Part shown: positions 18,934-29,243 of the stretch, piece after piece
Numbering within the stretch: the stretch's first letter is position 1
Layout: each line of letters begins with the position of its first letter
Source of the DNA: Stutzerimonas frequens
Lineage (GTDB): Bacteria; Pseudomonadota; Gammaproteobacteria; Pseudomonadales; Pseudomonadaceae
Direction: 5' to 3'
DNA length: 64,000 bases
Assembly (NCBI RefSeq): GCF_024448335.1
Contig: NZ_JAMOHM010000001.1
Location: 186,001 to 250,000, forward strand
Notes under the pieces: model-generated
The model's database searches: none
Told to the model about the DNA's origin: nothing
The model's input: the letters and a program-made list of their open reading frames with translations, nothing else
Position numbers and translations under genes: made by a program

Positions 18934-19947
18934 ATGAAAGCGGTCGCCTTTTTCGAATCCCTCGCCATCGACGATCCCCGTGCCCTGCAGGACGTGGAGC
19001 TACCAGAGCCGGTGCCCGGCCCGCGGGACCTGCTGGTGGAGGTGCGCGCCATCTCGGTCAACCCGGTGGATACCAAGGTACGCCGCAACACCCAGCCAGA
19101 GGCCGGTCAGCCGAAGGTGCTGGGCTGGGACGTCGCCGGCGTGGTGGTCGGGGTGGGCAGCGAAGTCAGCCTGTTCAAGGTCGGCGACGAGGTGTTCTAC
19201 GCCGGCTCCATCGCCCGCGCCGGCGGCAACAGTGAACGCCATCTGGTGGACGAGCGCATCGTCGGACGCAAGCCGCAGAGCCTGAGCTTCGCCGAGGCCA
19301 CCGCGCTGCCGCTGACCGCCATCACCGCCTGGGAGCTGCTGTTCGAACGCCTGCAACTGGTGGAGGGCCATGGCGCCGGGCAGCTGCTGCTGATCGTCGG
19401 AGCCGCCGGCGGCGTCGGTTCGATCATGCTGCAGCTGGCCCGTCAGCTCACCGAGGTCAGCGTGATCGCCACCGCCTCGCGTCCGGAAACCCAGGCCTGG
19501 GCGCGTGAACTCGGCGCCCATCATGTCATCGACCATAGTCAGCCGTTGCACGCCGAGCTGCAGCGCGCCGGTTTCGCCAGCGTCAGCCATGTCGCCAGCC
19601 TGACCCAAACCGATCAGCACTTCGATCAGCTGGTCGAGGCGCTGACGCCGCAGGGCCGCCTGGCACTGATCGACGATCCGGCCCAACCGCTGGACGTGAT
19701 GAAGCTCAAGCGCAAGAGCCTGTCGCTGCACTGGGAACTGATGTTCACCCGCTCACTGTTCGAGACGCCGGACATGATCGAGCAGCACCACCTGCTGCAG
19801 CGCGTCAGCCAGCTGGTCGATCAGGGCGTGCTGCGCACCACCCTCGGCGAACATTTCGGCACCATCAACGCGGCCAACCTGCGCCGTGCCCATGCCCTGC
19901 TGGAAAGCGGCAAGGCCAAGGGCAAGATCGTGCTGGAAGGCTTCTGA
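18934..19947 (+). CDS. Zinc-type alcohol dehydrogenase family / quinone oxidoreductase
   Basis: The 337-residue protein belongs to the medium-chain dehydrogenase/reductase superfamily. The N-terminal GroES-like domain includes VRAISVNPVDTKVRR and the Rossmann domain has VGAAGGVGSIMLQLARQL at about 155-172. No catalytic-zinc Cys/His pair is visible, so despite the family name it is likely to be an NADPH-dependent quinone or enone reductase. It is preceded by its divergent LysR regulator, which suggests induction by an electrophile or quinone; that is inference. Confidence 0.88.
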   Translation: MKAVAFFESLAIDDPRALQDVELPEPVPGPRDLLVEVRAISVNPVDTKVRRNTQPEAGQPKVLGWDVAGVVVGVGSEVSLFKVGDEVFYAGSIARAGGNSERHLVDERIVGRKPQSLSFAEATALPLTAITAWELLFERLQLVEGHGAGQLLLIVGAAGGVGSIMLQLARQLTEVSVIATASRPETQAWARELGAHHVIDHSQPLHAELQRAGFASVSHVASLTQTDQHFDQLVEALTPQGRLALIDDPAQPLDVMKLKRKSLSLHWELMFTRSLFETPDMIEQHHLLQRVSQLVDQGVLRTTLGEHFGTINAANLRRAHALLESGKAKGKIVLEGF

Positions 19948-19964
19948 GCTAGATAGCCTCCAGG

Positions 19965-21188
19965 CTAGATAACTCTGGCCGCGCGCAGGCCGGCGATCTG
20001 CTCGTCGTTCATGCCCAGCAGGCGCTGCAACAGCGCCTCGCTGTGCTCGCCGAGCAGCGGCGGCGGCATGCGGTAATCCACTGGCGAAGCGGACAGCCGC
20101 AGCGGGCTGGCCACCTGCGGCAGGTGGCCGGCCAGCGGGTGCGGCATCTCGACGTTCAGCCCGCGGTGCTGCACCTGCGGGTCGGCGAACACCTGGGCCA
20201 GGTCGTTGATCGGCCCGCAAGGCACGCCGGCCTGCTCCAGCGCACTGACCCATTCGGCCGTGGTGCGGAACACCGTGACCTGGCGGATCAGCGGAATCAG
20301 TTCGGCGCGATGGGCAACGCGCGCGCGATTGGTGGCGAAGCGGGCATCGGCCGCCCACTCGGGACGCCCGGCCACCTCGCAGAACTTGCGAAACTGACCG
20401 TCGTTGCCGACGGTGAGGATGATGTCGCCGTCGGCAGTGGGGAAATCCTGATAGGGCACGATATTCGGATGGGCATTGCCCATGCGCCTGGGCGCCACGC
20501 CGGTGGTGAGGTAGTTGAGCGCCTGGTTGCCGAGGCAGGCGACCTGCACGTCGAGCAGCGCCGTGTCGATATGCTGGCCCTCGCCGCTGCGTTCGCGGTG
20601 TGCCAGCGCAGCGAGCACGCCAACGGTGGCGTAAAGGCCGGTGAGGATATCGGTCAGCGCCACGCCGACCTTCACCGGCCCGGCGCCCTCCTCCGCATCG
20701 CTGCGGCCGGTCAGGCTCATCAGCCCGCCGAGGCCCTGGATCATGAAGTCGTAGCCGGCACGTGTGGCGTAGGGGCCGTCCTGGCCGAAACCGGTGATCG
20801 AGCAGTAGATCAGCCGCGGATTGATCGCCTTCAGGCTTTCGTAATCCAGCCCGTAGGCGGCCAGCCCGCCGACCTTGAAGTTCTCCAGCAGCACATCGCA
20901 CTGCGCCACCAGCTCGCGGATGATGCGCTGGCCCTCGGGCCGGGTGAAGTCGACGGTCAGCGACTGCTTGTTGCGGTTGGCGGTCAGGTAATAGGCCGCC
21001 TCAGAGGTGTTCTCGCCGTGCTGATCCTGGAGATAGGGCGGGCCCCAGTGGCGGGTATCGTCGCCCGTGCCGGGGCGCTCGACCTTGATCACCTCGGCGC
21101 CGAGATCACCGAGGATCTGCCCGCACCAGGGCCCGGCGAGCACGCGCGACAGGTCGAGAACGCGGATATGGGACAGGGCGCCGGGCAT
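19965..21188 (-). CDS. gcdG: CaiB/BaiF-family CoA transferase, probable succinyl-CoA:glutarate CoA-transferase
   Basis: The 407-residue class III CoA transferase starts with LSHIRVLDLSRVLAGPWCGQILGDLGAEVIKVERP and contains the catalytic Asp in GYDFMIQGLGGLMSLTG. Placement 65 bp downstream of glutaryl-CoA dehydrogenase points to glutarate activation: it would transfer CoA from succinyl-CoA to glutarate, making glutaryl-CoA for GcdH in lysine and glutarate catabolism. The start at 21188 is fixed by homology; the earlier in-frame region overlaps gcdH. Specific substrate is inferred from context. Confidence 0.88.
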   Translation of the reverse strand: MPGALSHIRVLDLSRVLAGPWCGQILGDLGAEVIKVERPGTGDDTRHWGPPYLQDQHGENTSEAAYYLTANRNKQSLTVDFTRPEGQRIIRELVAQCDVLLENFKVGGLAAYGLDYESLKAINPRLIYCSITGFGQDGPYATRAGYDFMIQGLGGLMSLTGRSDAEEGAGPVKVGVALTDILTGLYATVGVLAALAHRERSGEGQHIDTALLDVQVACLGNQALNYLTTGVAPRRMGNAHPNIVPYQDFPTADGDIILTVGNDGQFRKFCEVAGRPEWAADARFATNRARVAHRAELIPLIRQVTVFRTTAEWVSALEQAGVPCGPINDLAQVFADPQVQHRGLNVEMPHPLAGHLPQVASPLRLSASPVDYRMPPPLLGEHSEALLQRLLGMNDEQIAGLRAARVI

Positions 21189-21253
21189 GGACGAAACCTC
21201 GAAGGCTATTGGACGGAGCAAGCACCCTCTCCTCCTGGGAGACGGGTGCAGTT

Positions 21254-22435
21254 TCAGAAGAACGCCTGAATGCCTGTCTGCGCGCGGCCGAGGATCAGTG
21301 CATGCACATCGTGGGTGCCCTCGTAGGTGTTCACCACCTCCAGGTTGACCAGGTGCCGGGCCACGCCGAACTCGTCGCTGATGCCATTGCCGCCCATCAT
21401 GTCGCGCGCCATGCGTGCCACGTCGAGCGCCTTGCCGCAGCTGTTGCGCTTCATGATCGAGGTGATTTCCACCGCGGCGGTGCCCTCGTCCTTCATGCGG
21501 CCGAGGCGCAGGCAACCCTGCAGGGCCAGGGTGATCTCGGTCTGCATGTCGGCCAGCTTCTTCTGAATCAGCTGGTTGGCCGCCAGCGGCCGACCGAACT
21601 GCTGGCGGTCGAGCACGTACTGGCGCGCGGTGTGCCAGCAGAACTCGGCGGCGCCCAGTGCACCCCAGCTGATGCCGTAGCGGGCACTGTTCAGGCAGGT
21701 GAACGGCCCCTTCAGCCCGCGCACGTCGGGGAAGGCGTTCTCTTCCGGGCAGAACACGTTGTCCATGACGATCTCGCCGGTGATCGAGGCGCGCAGGCCG
21801 ACTTTTCCGTGGATCGTCGGGGCGGACAGCCCTTCCCAGCCCTTTTCCAGCACGAAGCCGCGAATCTCGCCGGCGTCATCCTTGGCCCAGACCACGAAGA
21901 CATCGGCGATCGGGCTGTTGGTGATCCACATCTTGCTGCCGGACAGGCGATAGCCGCCGTCGACCTTTTTCGCCCGGGTGACCATCGAGCCAGGGTCGGA
22001 GCCGTGGTTCGGCTCGGTGAGGCCGAAGCAGCCGATGTATTCGCCGCTGGCCAGCTTGGGCAGGTACTTCTGCCTAGTCGCCTCGTTGCCGAACTCGAAG
22101 ATCGGCACCATCACCAGCGAGGACTGCACACTCATCATCGAGCGGTAGCCCGAATCGATGCGCTCGACCTCGCGGGCGATCAGGCCGTAGCACACGTAGT
22201 TCAGCCCGCTGCCGCCGTAGGCTTCGGGAATGGTCGCGCCGAGCAGACCGGTCTCGCCCATCTCGCGAAAGATCGCCGGATCGTTGCGCTCATGGCGGAA
22301 GGCTTCCAGCACCCGCGGCGCCAGCTTGTCGGCGGCGAACTGCGCGGCGCTGGCCTGCACCATGCGTTCTTCCTCGGTCAGCTGCTGGTCGAGCAGCAGC
22401 GGGTCGATCCAGTTGAAGCTTGCTTTGCCGGCCAT
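21254..22435 (-). CDS. gcdH: Glutaryl-CoA dehydrogenase
   Basis: The 393-residue flavoenzyme oxidises and decarboxylates glutaryl-CoA to crotonyl-CoA in lysine, tryptophan and glutarate breakdown. Acyl-CoA dehydrogenase signatures are [17 protein letters not shown] (FAD/substrate site), the [18 protein letters not shown] stretch specific to GcdH, and the catalytic Glu in [18 protein letters not shown] lies upstream of the ATG at 22435. It is divergent from the LysR gene at 22613, which should be its activator. Confidence 0.95.
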   Translation of the reverse strand: MAGKASFNWIDPLLLDQQLTEEERMVQASAAQFAADKLAPRVLEAFRHERNDPAIFREMGETGLLGATIPEAYGGSGLNYVCYGLIAREVERIDSGYRSMMSVQSSLVMVPIFEFGNEATRQKYLPKLASGEYIGCFGLTEPNHGSDPGSMVTRAKKVDGGYRLSGSKMWITNSPIADVFVVWAKDDAGEIRGFVLEKGWEGLSAPTIHGKVGLRASITGEIVMDNVFCPEENAFPDVRGLKGPFTCLNSARYGISWGALGAAEFCWHTARQYVLDRQQFGRPLAANQLIQKKLADMQTEITLALQGCLRLGRMKDEGTAAVEITSIMKRNSCGKALDVARMARDMMGGNGISDEFGVARHLVNLEVVNTYEGTHDVHALILGRAQTGIQAFF

Positions 22436-22532
22436 TCGGGAGGCTCCTCTTTTGTTGTCTTCGGCACCGCGGGCGCGCGGGCGGGATGAGCTGATCCTAG
22501 GCGCCGCAACGGTGTGTCGCAAACGAGGATTT

Positions 22533-22548
22533 CGCACCAAACTGTGCG
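22533..22548. promoter_or_regulatory. Candidate LysR-type operator between gcdH and its regulator
   Basis: An inverted repeat, CGCAC at 22533-22537 and GTGCG at 22544-22548 with a 6-base spacer, lies in the 177 bp between the divergent start codons. LysR regulators typically bind a short dyad near position -65 of the target promoter. The arms are short, so this is a weak prediction. Confidence 0.35.
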
Positions 22549-22612
22549 TTTCGCTCACTCCGAGATAAGCTCCGCGTCCATTATCAGGCTTATCCCGTGA
22601 GGTCTTTGCATA

Positions 22613-23554
22613 ATGCGCCGCAAGATCCCTAGTACCGCCGCGCTGATCGCCTTCGAGGCCGCCGCCCGCCACGAGAGCTTCACCCGCGCGGCCGACGAGC
22701 TGGCGCTGACCCAGAGCGCCATCTGCCGGCAGATCGGCGGGCTGGAGGAATTCCTCGGCCTGGCGCTGTTCCGCCGTTCGCGGCGCGGCGTGAAGCTCAC
22801 CGCCGCCGGCCAGTCCTACGCCCGCCGCATCGCCGCGCAGCTGGACGCGGTGGAGCGCGACACGCTGTCGGTGATGGGCCAGCAGGGCGCCATGAGCCTG
22901 GAGCTGGCCGTGGTGCCGACCTTCGGCACCCAGTGGCTGGTGCCGCGCCTCAGGCGTTTCCAGGCGCTGCATCCGGAAATCACGGTGAACCTGACCAACC
23001 GCACCCGGCCCTTTCTCTTTGCCGATACCGAGTTCGATGCTGCCATCTACTTCGGCGATGCCGACTGGTCCGGTACCGAGGCGCACTACCTGATGCCCGA
23101 GGACCTGCAGCCAGTCTGCAGCCCCGCCCTGCTGCGCGACGGTCAGCCGTTCACGACCCAGGCCCTGGCCGAACTGCCGCTGCTGCAGCAGACCACCCGG
23201 CCCTATGCCTGGCGGCAGTGGTTCGATTCGTTGGGGCTGAAAGTCGCCCGCGACATGACCGGCCCGCGCCTGGAGCTGTTCTCCATGCTGGCGCAGGCGG
23301 CCGAGCATGGCATGGGAGTAGCGTTGATTCCGCCGTTCCTGATCCAGCGCGAACTGGCCGAGGGGCGGCTGGTGCTGGCGCATCCGCACGCCTATCGCAG
23401 CGAGACGCGGGCGTACTACCTGATGATTCCCGAGCGCAAGGTGGAGTCGGCGGGGCTGGTGGCGTTTCGAGACTGGCTGAAGGATGAGGCGAGGGTTTGG
23501 AGGGGGCAGGCTCCTAACGAACTCATTGCCGCCCCAAGAGAATCAGGCAGCTAA
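22613..23554 (+). CDS. LysR-family regulator of glutarate catabolism (GcdR-type)
   Basis: The 313-residue protein has an N-terminal winged HTH ([45 protein letters not shown], about 8-54) and an effector domain of the GcvA-like kind ([29 protein letters not shown]). It is divergent from gcdH-gcdG, matching the arrangement of gcdR in pseudomonads, in which glutarate is the inducer. No -10/-35 pair stands out in the shared intergenic region. Confidence 0.9.
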   Translation: MRRKIPSTAALIAFEAAARHESFTRAADELALTQSAICRQIGGLEEFLGLALFRRSRRGVKLTAAGQSYARRIAAQLDAVERDTLSVMGQQGAMSLELAVVPTFGTQWLVPRLRRFQALHPEITVNLTNRTRPFLFADTEFDAAIYFGDADWSGTEAHYLMPEDLQPVCSPALLRDGQPFTTQALAELPLLQQTTRPYAWRQWFDSLGLKVARDMTGPRLELFSMLAQAAEHGMGVALIPPFLIQRELAEGRLVLAHPHAYRSETRAYYLMIPERKVESAGLVAFRDWLKDEARVWRGQAPNELIAAPRESGS

Positions 23555-23571
23555 CCTTAATAGGCAGCCAC

Positions 23572-24738
23572 TTATGGCCGTGCCGCCACGACAGGCTCAG
23601 GAATAAAGCCTTCGGCCGTCAACGTACGAATGACGCCCCGAAGCAGGTAGTTGTTCGTGAAGCCCAGGGTGTACTGACGGGAGTTGGGCTGAATCGGGAC
23701 CAGCATTCGTCTGTCAACCAACTTCTTGATTTGATAGGTCCTTTGCGGCCCGTTCAGGTCAGGCATCGCATCCGCTAGGTCTCCAGACTTCGCCACTCCG
23801 CTGTCAGTGTCCAGAAGTCGACGAAGAATTGAGTGCTCCTGGCCGGTGATGTGTTCTCTTTCACGAGAGAAGACGAGTGCCGGCTGCAGGATTCTGGCTT
23901 TAAGGTAGCCATAGTCACACAGCCGATCGAGCTTGCTCAGCTCTGTGAGGATGCCCTGGAGTACATAGATGCACCACCGTTCCAGACCTAGCTGTGTACC
24001 GCGATCAGCCTCGCCCAGCATCTCGTAGTAACGCTCACGATCATTGCAGAACACTGCAGTGGGGTTCAGCAGTCGACCGCCGGCGGAGACATCGAATCCG
24101 TACTTGATGAGCATCAGGTACGTCAACAAACGAACCACCCGGCCATTGCCATTGGCAAACGGGTGAATCCATCCGAATCGGTGGTGCGCAAGCGCCACTT
24201 TCATAAGGTGATACTTCTGCGGATCGTGAGCATTTATGAACGCCACCAACTCATCCATGTACCCAGCAACTTGCACGGCGTCCGGCGGAAGGTGCTTCGA
24301 TTGCGCAATGCGAACCTGGGTCGTCCTGAACTGACCGGGATTCCGGTCTCCCTCTCTGTCGAGCCCCCCTACGGTAATGGCGTGCAATTCTCGAATGAGA
24401 TGGAGGCTGACGTCGTCTCCTTCCTTGAAATGTTGCTCGATGAAGCTCATAGCTCTCTCGATGTTGGAGATTTCGCGCAGTTGATCGGTAGCCGTGTCAT
24501 CTCCCTCCATCTTGCTTTCAACGTAATCAGCGAGAGTTGTGTGGTTGCCTTCAATGCGGGCAGACCCAAGGCTTTCCAAGATGTGGAAAACATTCTTGAG
24601 TTGGAAGAAAAGGCTTGCTGGAGTCGTACCCGCCAGCCTGTAGCGGCGTAGGTGCTCCAGCTCATTCAGGACATCGACAAGTGGTGAGTCGAAGGCTGGA
24701 TTGAGGAGGGCCAAGTCGTGATGAGTGAAATCCGGCAT
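23572..24738 (-). CDS. Fic-family protein (class II, with intramolecular inhibitory motif)
   Basis: The 388-residue protein carries the full Fic active-site motif [12 protein letters not shown] at 192-203, so it should transfer AMP (or another NMP) to a hydroxyl side chain of a target protein. The N-terminal motif SARIEGN at 59-65 matches the (S/T)xxxE(G/N) inhibitory helix, whose Glu blocks ATP binding; that places it in class II. Residues 300-360 look like a winged-helix domain, usual in this subfamily. No antitoxin gene is adjacent. Codon use is visibly more AT-rich than the neighbours, which suggests recent transfer. The start at 24738 is preferred over an in-frame start at 24765. Confidence 0.93.
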   Translation of the reverse strand: MPDFTHHDLALLNPAFDSPLVDVLNELEHLRRYRLAGTTPASLFFQLKNVFHILESLGSARIEGNHTTLADYVESKMEGDDTATDQLREISNIERAMSFIEQHFKEGDDVSLHLIRELHAITVGGLDREGDRNPGQFRTTQVRIAQSKHLPPDAVQVAGYMDELVAFINAHDPQKYHLMKVALAHHRFGWIHPFANGNGRVVRLLTYLMLIKYGFDVSAGGRLLNPTAVFCNDRERYYEMLGEADRGTQLGLERWCIYVLQGILTELSKLDRLCDYGYLKARILQPALVFSREREHITGQEHSILRRLLDTDSGVAKSGDLADAMPDLNGPQRTYQIKKLVDRRMLVPIQPNSRQYTLGFTNNYLLRGVIRTLTAEGFIPEPVVAARP

Positions 24739-24907
24739 GTTGAAAATCTCCAACCCGCTCAACAATTAAGTCGACACAATGCCACGCAAACCCGCAAAAA
24801 TACTAGACAAGGCCGAGATTCAACCCACACCACAAGTCAACTCATGCATTCAGCGAACTTAAATTTGAGTTACGACCAAGTCAAAGCTGATCCGCTCAGG
24901 CATGGAC

Positions 24908-24933
24908 GCCCTACGCGGTTTTCCACCCTACGG
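24908..24933. repeat. Remnant of a REP-type repeat
   Basis: The string CCACCCTACGG at 24923-24933, preceded by CCCTACGCGGTTTT, matches one end of the palindromic REP pair at 32004-32071. Only one half is present here, in the AT-richer spacer between the Fic and SCP2 genes. Confidence 0.5.
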
Positions 24934-24968
24934 TTCTTGGCCGGACATGAGAAGGTGACGCGACAGGG

Positions 24969-25343
24969 TCACTTCTTCTTACGAGGCTTCAGGTACTTCA
25001 TCAGTCCCTGAAACCACATCACCAGCGCCGGATTCCCCTCGATCTGGATGTCCTTGTTCTGAATGCCCTGCATGAACGCCAGCTGCTTGTTCTTCGCCGT
25101 CATGGTGGCGAAGCCATAGGCGGCATCCTTGAACCCCAGGGAGAACGCCGGCTCAGGCGCCGGGCCGCGCTTGCTGGTGACGCGCTGGTCCTTCACCACG
25201 AAGTGCCGGGCAACCTTGCCGTCCAGAGTGTGCAGCTGGAAGCTCAGGTCCTTGTCGCCCAGCTGCTGCTGGAACTCGGGATTGGTGCGGCTGGCCTTGG
25301 CCATCAGGCGGCCCAGCATCCAAAGCAGAAAGCGGAATTTCAT
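24969..25343 (-). CDS. SCP2-like sterol-binding-domain protein
   Basis: The 124-residue product begins MKFRFLLWMLGRLMAKASRTNPEF and continues with DLSFQLHTLDGKVARHFVVKDQRVTS and FKDAAYGFATM, then IQIEGNPALVMWFQGLMKYLKP. This layout fits the small SCP2-type lipid-binding fold found in pseudomonads next to the HU gene. The C terminus is strongly basic (KPRKKK). There is no signal peptide, although the hydrophobic first 15 residues could associate with a membrane. Function is unknown. The ATG at 25343 is preferred over 25379. Confidence 0.75.
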   Translation of the reverse strand: MKFRFLLWMLGRLMAKASRTNPEFQQQLGDKDLSFQLHTLDGKVARHFVVKDQRVTSKRGPAPEPAFSLGFKDAAYGFATMTAKNKQLAFMQGIQNKDIQIEGNPALVMWFQGLMKYLKPRKKK

Positions 25344-25449
25344 GGTGATGTTCCGACCGGTACGAGAGGAAGGCCGCATTGTAGTGGCTTGGTCGGCGGG
25401 GGGAAGGACGGGTACGAACGGGTCCGGGGAAGACCGGTCGGTCAGGTTT

Positions 25450-25473
25450 ACCCGGAGCCGATCGGCTCCGGGT
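25450..25473. terminator. Palindromic terminator downstream of the HU gene
   Basis: A perfect 24-base palindrome spans 25450-25473, with 12-base arms ACCCGGAGCCGA and TCGGCTCCGGGT, 10 bases after the HU stop on the minus strand. There is no T-tract, so efficiency is uncertain. Confidence 0.65.
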
Positions 25474-25483
25474 CGGCGCAGCG

Positions 25484-25756
25484 TCAGTTGACGGCGTCTT
25501 TGAGCATCTTGCCCGGTTTGAACGCGACGGTATTGCTGGCCTTGATGGTGACCGGTTGCCCGGTCTGCGGGTTTTTCCCGGTGCGGGCGCCACGGTGGCG
25601 CTGAACGAAGGTGCCGAAACCGACCAGGGTGACGCTGTCCTTGCGGTTCAGCGCATTGGTGATTTCATCCAGCACGGCGTTGAGCACGCGATTGGCCTGG
25701 TCCTTGGACAGATCAGCCTTCTCGGCAATGGCTGCGGCGAGTTCCGGTTTACGCAT
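25484..25756 (-). CDS. hupA: HU-family DNA-binding protein
   Basis: The 90-residue nucleoid protein has the HU pattern RKPELAAAIAEKADLSKDQANRVLNAVLDEI, VTLVGFGTF, then the beta-arm RHRGARTGKNPQTGQPVTIKASNTVAFKPGK with the DNA-intercalating Pro in NPQTG. The start at 25756 gives the standard HU length. Position between the SCP2 gene and rubB is that of hupA in Pseudomonas, which is why I give the symbol; it is not confirmed by alignment. Confidence 0.93.
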   Translation of the reverse strand: MRKPELAAAIAEKADLSKDQANRVLNAVLDEITNALNRKDSVTLVGFGTFVQRHRGARTGKNPQTGQPVTIKASNTVAFKPGKMLKDAVN

Positions 25757-25905
25757 TGGGAGCCTCTGAGACGTTTTTGTTGTTGTGTCCGTACTGTTCA
25801 CAAGAACAGCGCTAAAGGCGCTGCAACAGCTCTAGGCTGGGGCAGACCCATGGAGAATGGCACGGCGCTAGCACCTGCGCCAGTCCCCGCGGACGCCCTG
25901 CAAGC

Positions 25906-27090
25906 TCAGTTGGGGGACTTTAGCGACAGAATTTGCGGTAGTTCCGCCAATACCGGTGGCAACTGCTTGTTCAGCGCCAGCCGCTCCTGCACCGCGGCGC
26001 CGGTCAGCGCATAGCCGAGCAACCGCCCGGAAGGCCCGAGATAGAGCGCTTTCACATCATTACCCTGGGCTTCCACGGTCCACGAGCCGGCGCTACCGGT
26101 GGCAGGTACGGAGACCACCACAGGGCACGCCGGGGTCTTCACGGTGACCGGCATCGGGCCATAACTGACAAAGGTCGGATTGCCAAACAGCGTTTTAGCC
26201 AAGGCCCGTGCGCCGGCCATCAGCGGCATCACGTAGAGCAGACTGAGCCCTTCCACCTCGGCGCAATCGCCCAGGGCATAGACGTGCTCCGCCGAGGTCT
26301 TGAGCAGGCGATCGACGACGATGCCGCGCTTGACCTCAAGCCCCGCCTCGGCGGCCAGCTCGGTACGTGGGCGCAGGCCGACGGCACTGACCACCAGATC
26401 GCAGGCCCGCTGCGAGCCGTCGGACAGGGTCGCCTGCAGACCGTCGGTGCTGCGCTGCAGGCGCTCCAGCGTGGCCCCGAGATGAAAGCGCGCGCCGATG
26501 CCCTCCAGGCCGCGCTTCACCGCCTCGGCGGCCTGCAGCGGCAGCAGGCCCGGCATGACCTGCTCGCTGGGGGCGACCAGATCCACCTCGTGGCCGCCCT
26601 GCAGCAGGTCGTTGGCGAACTCGCAGCCGATCAACCCGGCGCCGAGGATCAGCACGCGGCGTTTGCCGGCGGCAGCGGCACGGAAGCGGCCGTAATCGTG
26701 CAGGTCGTTGATCGGGAAAATGGCGTCGGCGGCATCGCCTGCGACTGGTACCTGGATCGTCTGCGCGCCCCAGGCCAGCACCAGATCGCGGTATGGCACC
26801 GGCTCGTTGCCGATCCAGACACGGCGGTGCGCCGGGTCCAGACGAGTGACGCGGGTGTGCGTGCGAATCTCCGCGTTCAGCTGTTCGGCCATGGCCCCGG
26901 CGGTGGCCATGCCCAGGCTGTCGGCGTCCTTGTTGGCGGCGAAACCGGTGGACAGCAACGGTTTGGAATAGGAACGACCGTCGTCCGCGGTGATCAGCAA
27001 CAGCGGCGTCTGCGGGTCCAGCTTGCGGAACTCGCGCGCCAGGTTGTAGCCGGCCAGGCCGGTGCCGATGATGACTACGGGTGCGCTCAC
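25906..27090 (-). CDS. rubB: Rubredoxin-NAD(+) reductase (FAD)
   Basis: The 394-residue flavoprotein passes electrons from NAD(P)H to rubredoxin. The N-terminal FAD site is [20 protein letters not shown], the NAD site [17 protein letters not shown] near residue 145, and the second FAD motif [12 protein letters not shown] near 275. It lies 35 bp downstream of the rubredoxin gene on the same strand, so the two form an electron-transfer unit for alkane hydroxylases or oxidative stress defence. No alkB is in the window. Confidence 0.94.
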   Translation of the reverse strand: MSAPVVIIGTGLAGYNLAREFRKLDPQTPLLLITADDGRSYSKPLLSTGFAANKDADSLGMATAGAMAEQLNAEIRTHTRVTRLDPAHRRVWIGNEPVPYRDLVLAWGAQTIQVPVAGDAADAIFPINDLHDYGRFRAAAAGKRRVLILGAGLIGCEFANDLLQGGHEVDLVAPSEQVMPGLLPLQAAEAVKRGLEGIGARFHLGATLERLQRSTDGLQATLSDGSQRACDLVVSAVGLRPRTELAAEAGLEVKRGIVVDRLLKTSAEHVYALGDCAEVEGLSLLYVMPLMAGARALAKTLFGNPTFVSYGPMPVTVKTPACPVVVSVPATGSAGSWTVEAQGNDVKALYLGPSGRLLGYALTGAAVQERLALNKQLPPVLAELPQILSLKSPN

Positions 27091-27125
27091 GTCATGTCCT
27101 CGTTTGATGGGTTGGCGAAACGGGA

Positions 27126-27293
27126 TCAGCCGATGGCGATCATTTCGAAATCGAGCTTGCCGACGCCGCAGTCGGGGCAGACCCAGTCTTCCGGCACGTC
27201 TTCCCAGGCCGTCCCGGGGGCGATGCCCTCTTCCGGTACGCCCAGCGCTTCGTCATAGATGTAGCCGCACACCACACATTGCCATTTCTTCAT
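27126..27293 (-). CDS. rubA: Rubredoxin
   Basis: This short gene encodes 55 residues, beginning [18 protein letters not shown] and ending [20 protein letters not shown]. The two iron-binding pairs CVVCGY and CPDCG are intact and the spacing (about 30 residues) matches one-iron rubredoxins. The protein carries electrons from RubB to a terminal acceptor. It begins at the ATG at 27293 with a GAGG upstream and precedes rubB by 35 bp. P. aeruginosa, as I recall, has two rubredoxin genes here; only one is present. Confidence 0.95.
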   Translation of the reverse strand: MKKWQCVVCGYIYDEALGVPEEGIAPGTAWEDVPEDWVCPDCGVGKLDFEMIAIG

Positions 27294-27361
27294 GATCAAC
27301 CTCGACGGTTATCGACTGCGACGCACGCTATACCAGAACGATGCGCCGTACCAACTGCACA

Positions 27362-27390
27362 AATGAAAACGGGCGGCCTGGGCCGCCCGT
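27362..27390 (-). terminator. Rho-independent terminator after glcA
   Basis: A perfect stem ACGGGCGGCC / GGCCGCCCGT at 27369-27390 with a two-base loop is followed on the minus strand by TTTTCATTT. It closes the glc operon. Confidence 0.88.
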
Positions 27391-27406
27391 CACGCTACCG
27401 CCAGGC

Positions 27407-29110
27407 TCAGCCTGCGGCACCCACCAGCGGATCGCCGATGCCCATCACGTAGAACCCGATCAGGCCGATGCTGCCGGCCAGGATGAGGTAGTACAGGGTC
27501 GGCAGCATGGTCTTGCGCAGGGTGATCCCTTCGCGACCGAGCAGGCCGACGGTGGCCGAGGCCGCCACTACGTTGTGGATGGCGATCATGTTGCCCGCCG
27601 CCGCACCGACCGACTGCAGCGCCACCATCAGCGCACCGGACAGCCCCAGCAGGCCCGCGGTGTTGAACTGGAACTGCGACAGCATCAGGTTGGACACGGT
27701 GTTGGAACCGGCGATGAAGGCGCCCAGCGCACCGACCGCCGGCGCGAAGAACGGATAGACATCACCCACGCTGTTGGCCACCAGCTGCGCCATGGCCACC
27801 GGCATGGACACCAGGTCGGAGCCGTTCACGCCCGAGTTGATCAGGATGCGCACCATCGGGATGGTGAAGATCAGCACGAAGCCTGCGCCGAGCAGGGTCT
27901 TGCTCGACTCGGAGATCGCCGCGCCCAGTTCCCGCGCGCTCATGCGATGCAGGAAGAAGGTGATCAGCACCACGATGCAGAGAATGCCACCAGGCAGGTA
28001 CAGCGGCTCCAGCGTGCCGGAGACGCCGGTCTCACCGAGAATGTCCTTCCAGCCGAACGATAGCGACATCAGCAGCGCCTTGAAGTCCGGGAACACCCGC
28101 GAGGCCACCAGCAACGCGGCCAGGATCAGGTACGGCGCCCAGGCCATCGGCACGGAAATCGGCGTCTTGCCGGCGACGTCCTCGATCTTCATCTCGATCT
28201 TGCCCATCCACTCGGATGGCCACTCGCTCGCCGGCGCAAAATCCCAGCTGTCCTTCGGCAGCAGGAAACCGGCCTTGGCCGCCGGTACGACGATGGCCAG
28301 ACCGACCAGCGCACCGATCATCGACGGGAATTCCGGCCCGAGGAACACACCGGCCGCCGCGTACGGAATGACGAAGGCCAGGCCGGTGAACACCGCGAAC
28401 GGTGCGATTGCCAGACCTTCGGTCCAGGATTTGTTGCGGCCGAAATAGCGGGTCATGATGCTGACCATGATCAGCGGCATGAGAATCCCGCACAGCGCGT
28501 GGATGATCGCCACGCGCGAGAAGATCAGGTGGAAGAACACCTCCCAGTTACTGCCCACCGCCGCCAGCTGCTCGCTGATGCCGGTCTTGTCCAGGCCGGC
28601 ACCGACACCGACCAGGATCGGCGTGCCCACCGCACCGAAGGACACCGGCGTGGACTGCACCATCATCCCCATCACCACCGCCGCCAACGCCGGGAAGCCC
28701 AGCGCTACCATCAACGGTGCCGCCACCGCCGCTGGCGTACCGAAGCCCGAGGCCCCCTCGATGAAGCAGCCGAACAGCCAGGCGACGATCAGCACCTGGA
28801 CGCGACGGTCAGGGCTGACGTTGGAGAAGCCACGCCGAATCGAACTGATCCCCCCGGAATGTTTCAGCGTGTTGAGCAGCAGGATCGCACCGAAGATGAT
28901 CCAGAGGATCGCCGCGGTGAGGATCAGGCCCTGGAAGGTCGAGGCGATGACCCGGTTGAGGGTCATGCCCCAGGCCAGCAGGCCGATCAGCGCAGTGAGG
29001 ACGAAAACCAGCGGCATGGCGTACTTGGCCGGCCAGCGAAAGCCGATCAGCAGCACACCCGCCAGCACCAGCGGCACGAAGGCCAGGATGGACAGTAGTG
29101 TTTGACTCAT
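27407..29110 (-). CDS. glcA: Lactate/glycolate permease GlcA
   Basis: The 567-residue membrane protein has about twelve or more hydrophobic segments and typical LctP-family blocks such as [43 protein letters not shown] and [12 protein letters not shown]. LctP proteins import lactate and glycolate with protons. Placement last in glcDEFGBA identifies it as the glycolate permease rather than a lactate-specific one; specificity is inferred. A stem-loop at 29244-29271 lies between glcB and this gene, so it may be expressed less than the upstream genes. Confidence 0.9.
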   Translation of the reverse strand: MSQTLLSILAFVPLVLAGVLLIGFRWPAKYAMPLVFVLTALIGLLAWGMTLNRVIASTFQGLILTAAILWIIFGAILLLNTLKHSGGISSIRRGFSNVSPDRRVQVLIVAWLFGCFIEGASGFGTPAAVAAPLMVALGFPALAAVVMGMMVQSTPVSFGAVGTPILVGVGAGLDKTGISEQLAAVGSNWEVFFHLIFSRVAIIHALCGILMPLIMVSIMTRYFGRNKSWTEGLAIAPFAVFTGLAFVIPYAAAGVFLGPEFPSMIGALVGLAIVVPAAKAGFLLPKDSWDFAPASEWPSEWMGKIEMKIEDVAGKTPISVPMAWAPYLILAALLVASRVFPDFKALLMSLSFGWKDILGETGVSGTLEPLYLPGGILCIVVLITFFLHRMSARELGAAISESSKTLLGAGFVLIFTIPMVRILINSGVNGSDLVSMPVAMAQLVANSVGDVYPFFAPAVGALGAFIAGSNTVSNLMLSQFQFNTAGLLGLSGALMVALQSVGAAAGNMIAIHNVVAASATVGLLGREGITLRKTMLPTLYYLILAGSIGLIGFYVMGIGDPLVGAAG

Positions 29111-29243
29111 TTGTTGGGTCCCTGCGTTTTTTGTTGTGAACCACTTCTATTGTGTCCGGGCGTGCCCGGTGCTTCGCATGAAGCGCAGCCACGCGGTGCG
29201 CTTCCCGACGGCCCGGCCGAAGCCGTGCCGCTCATGCTCGAAA

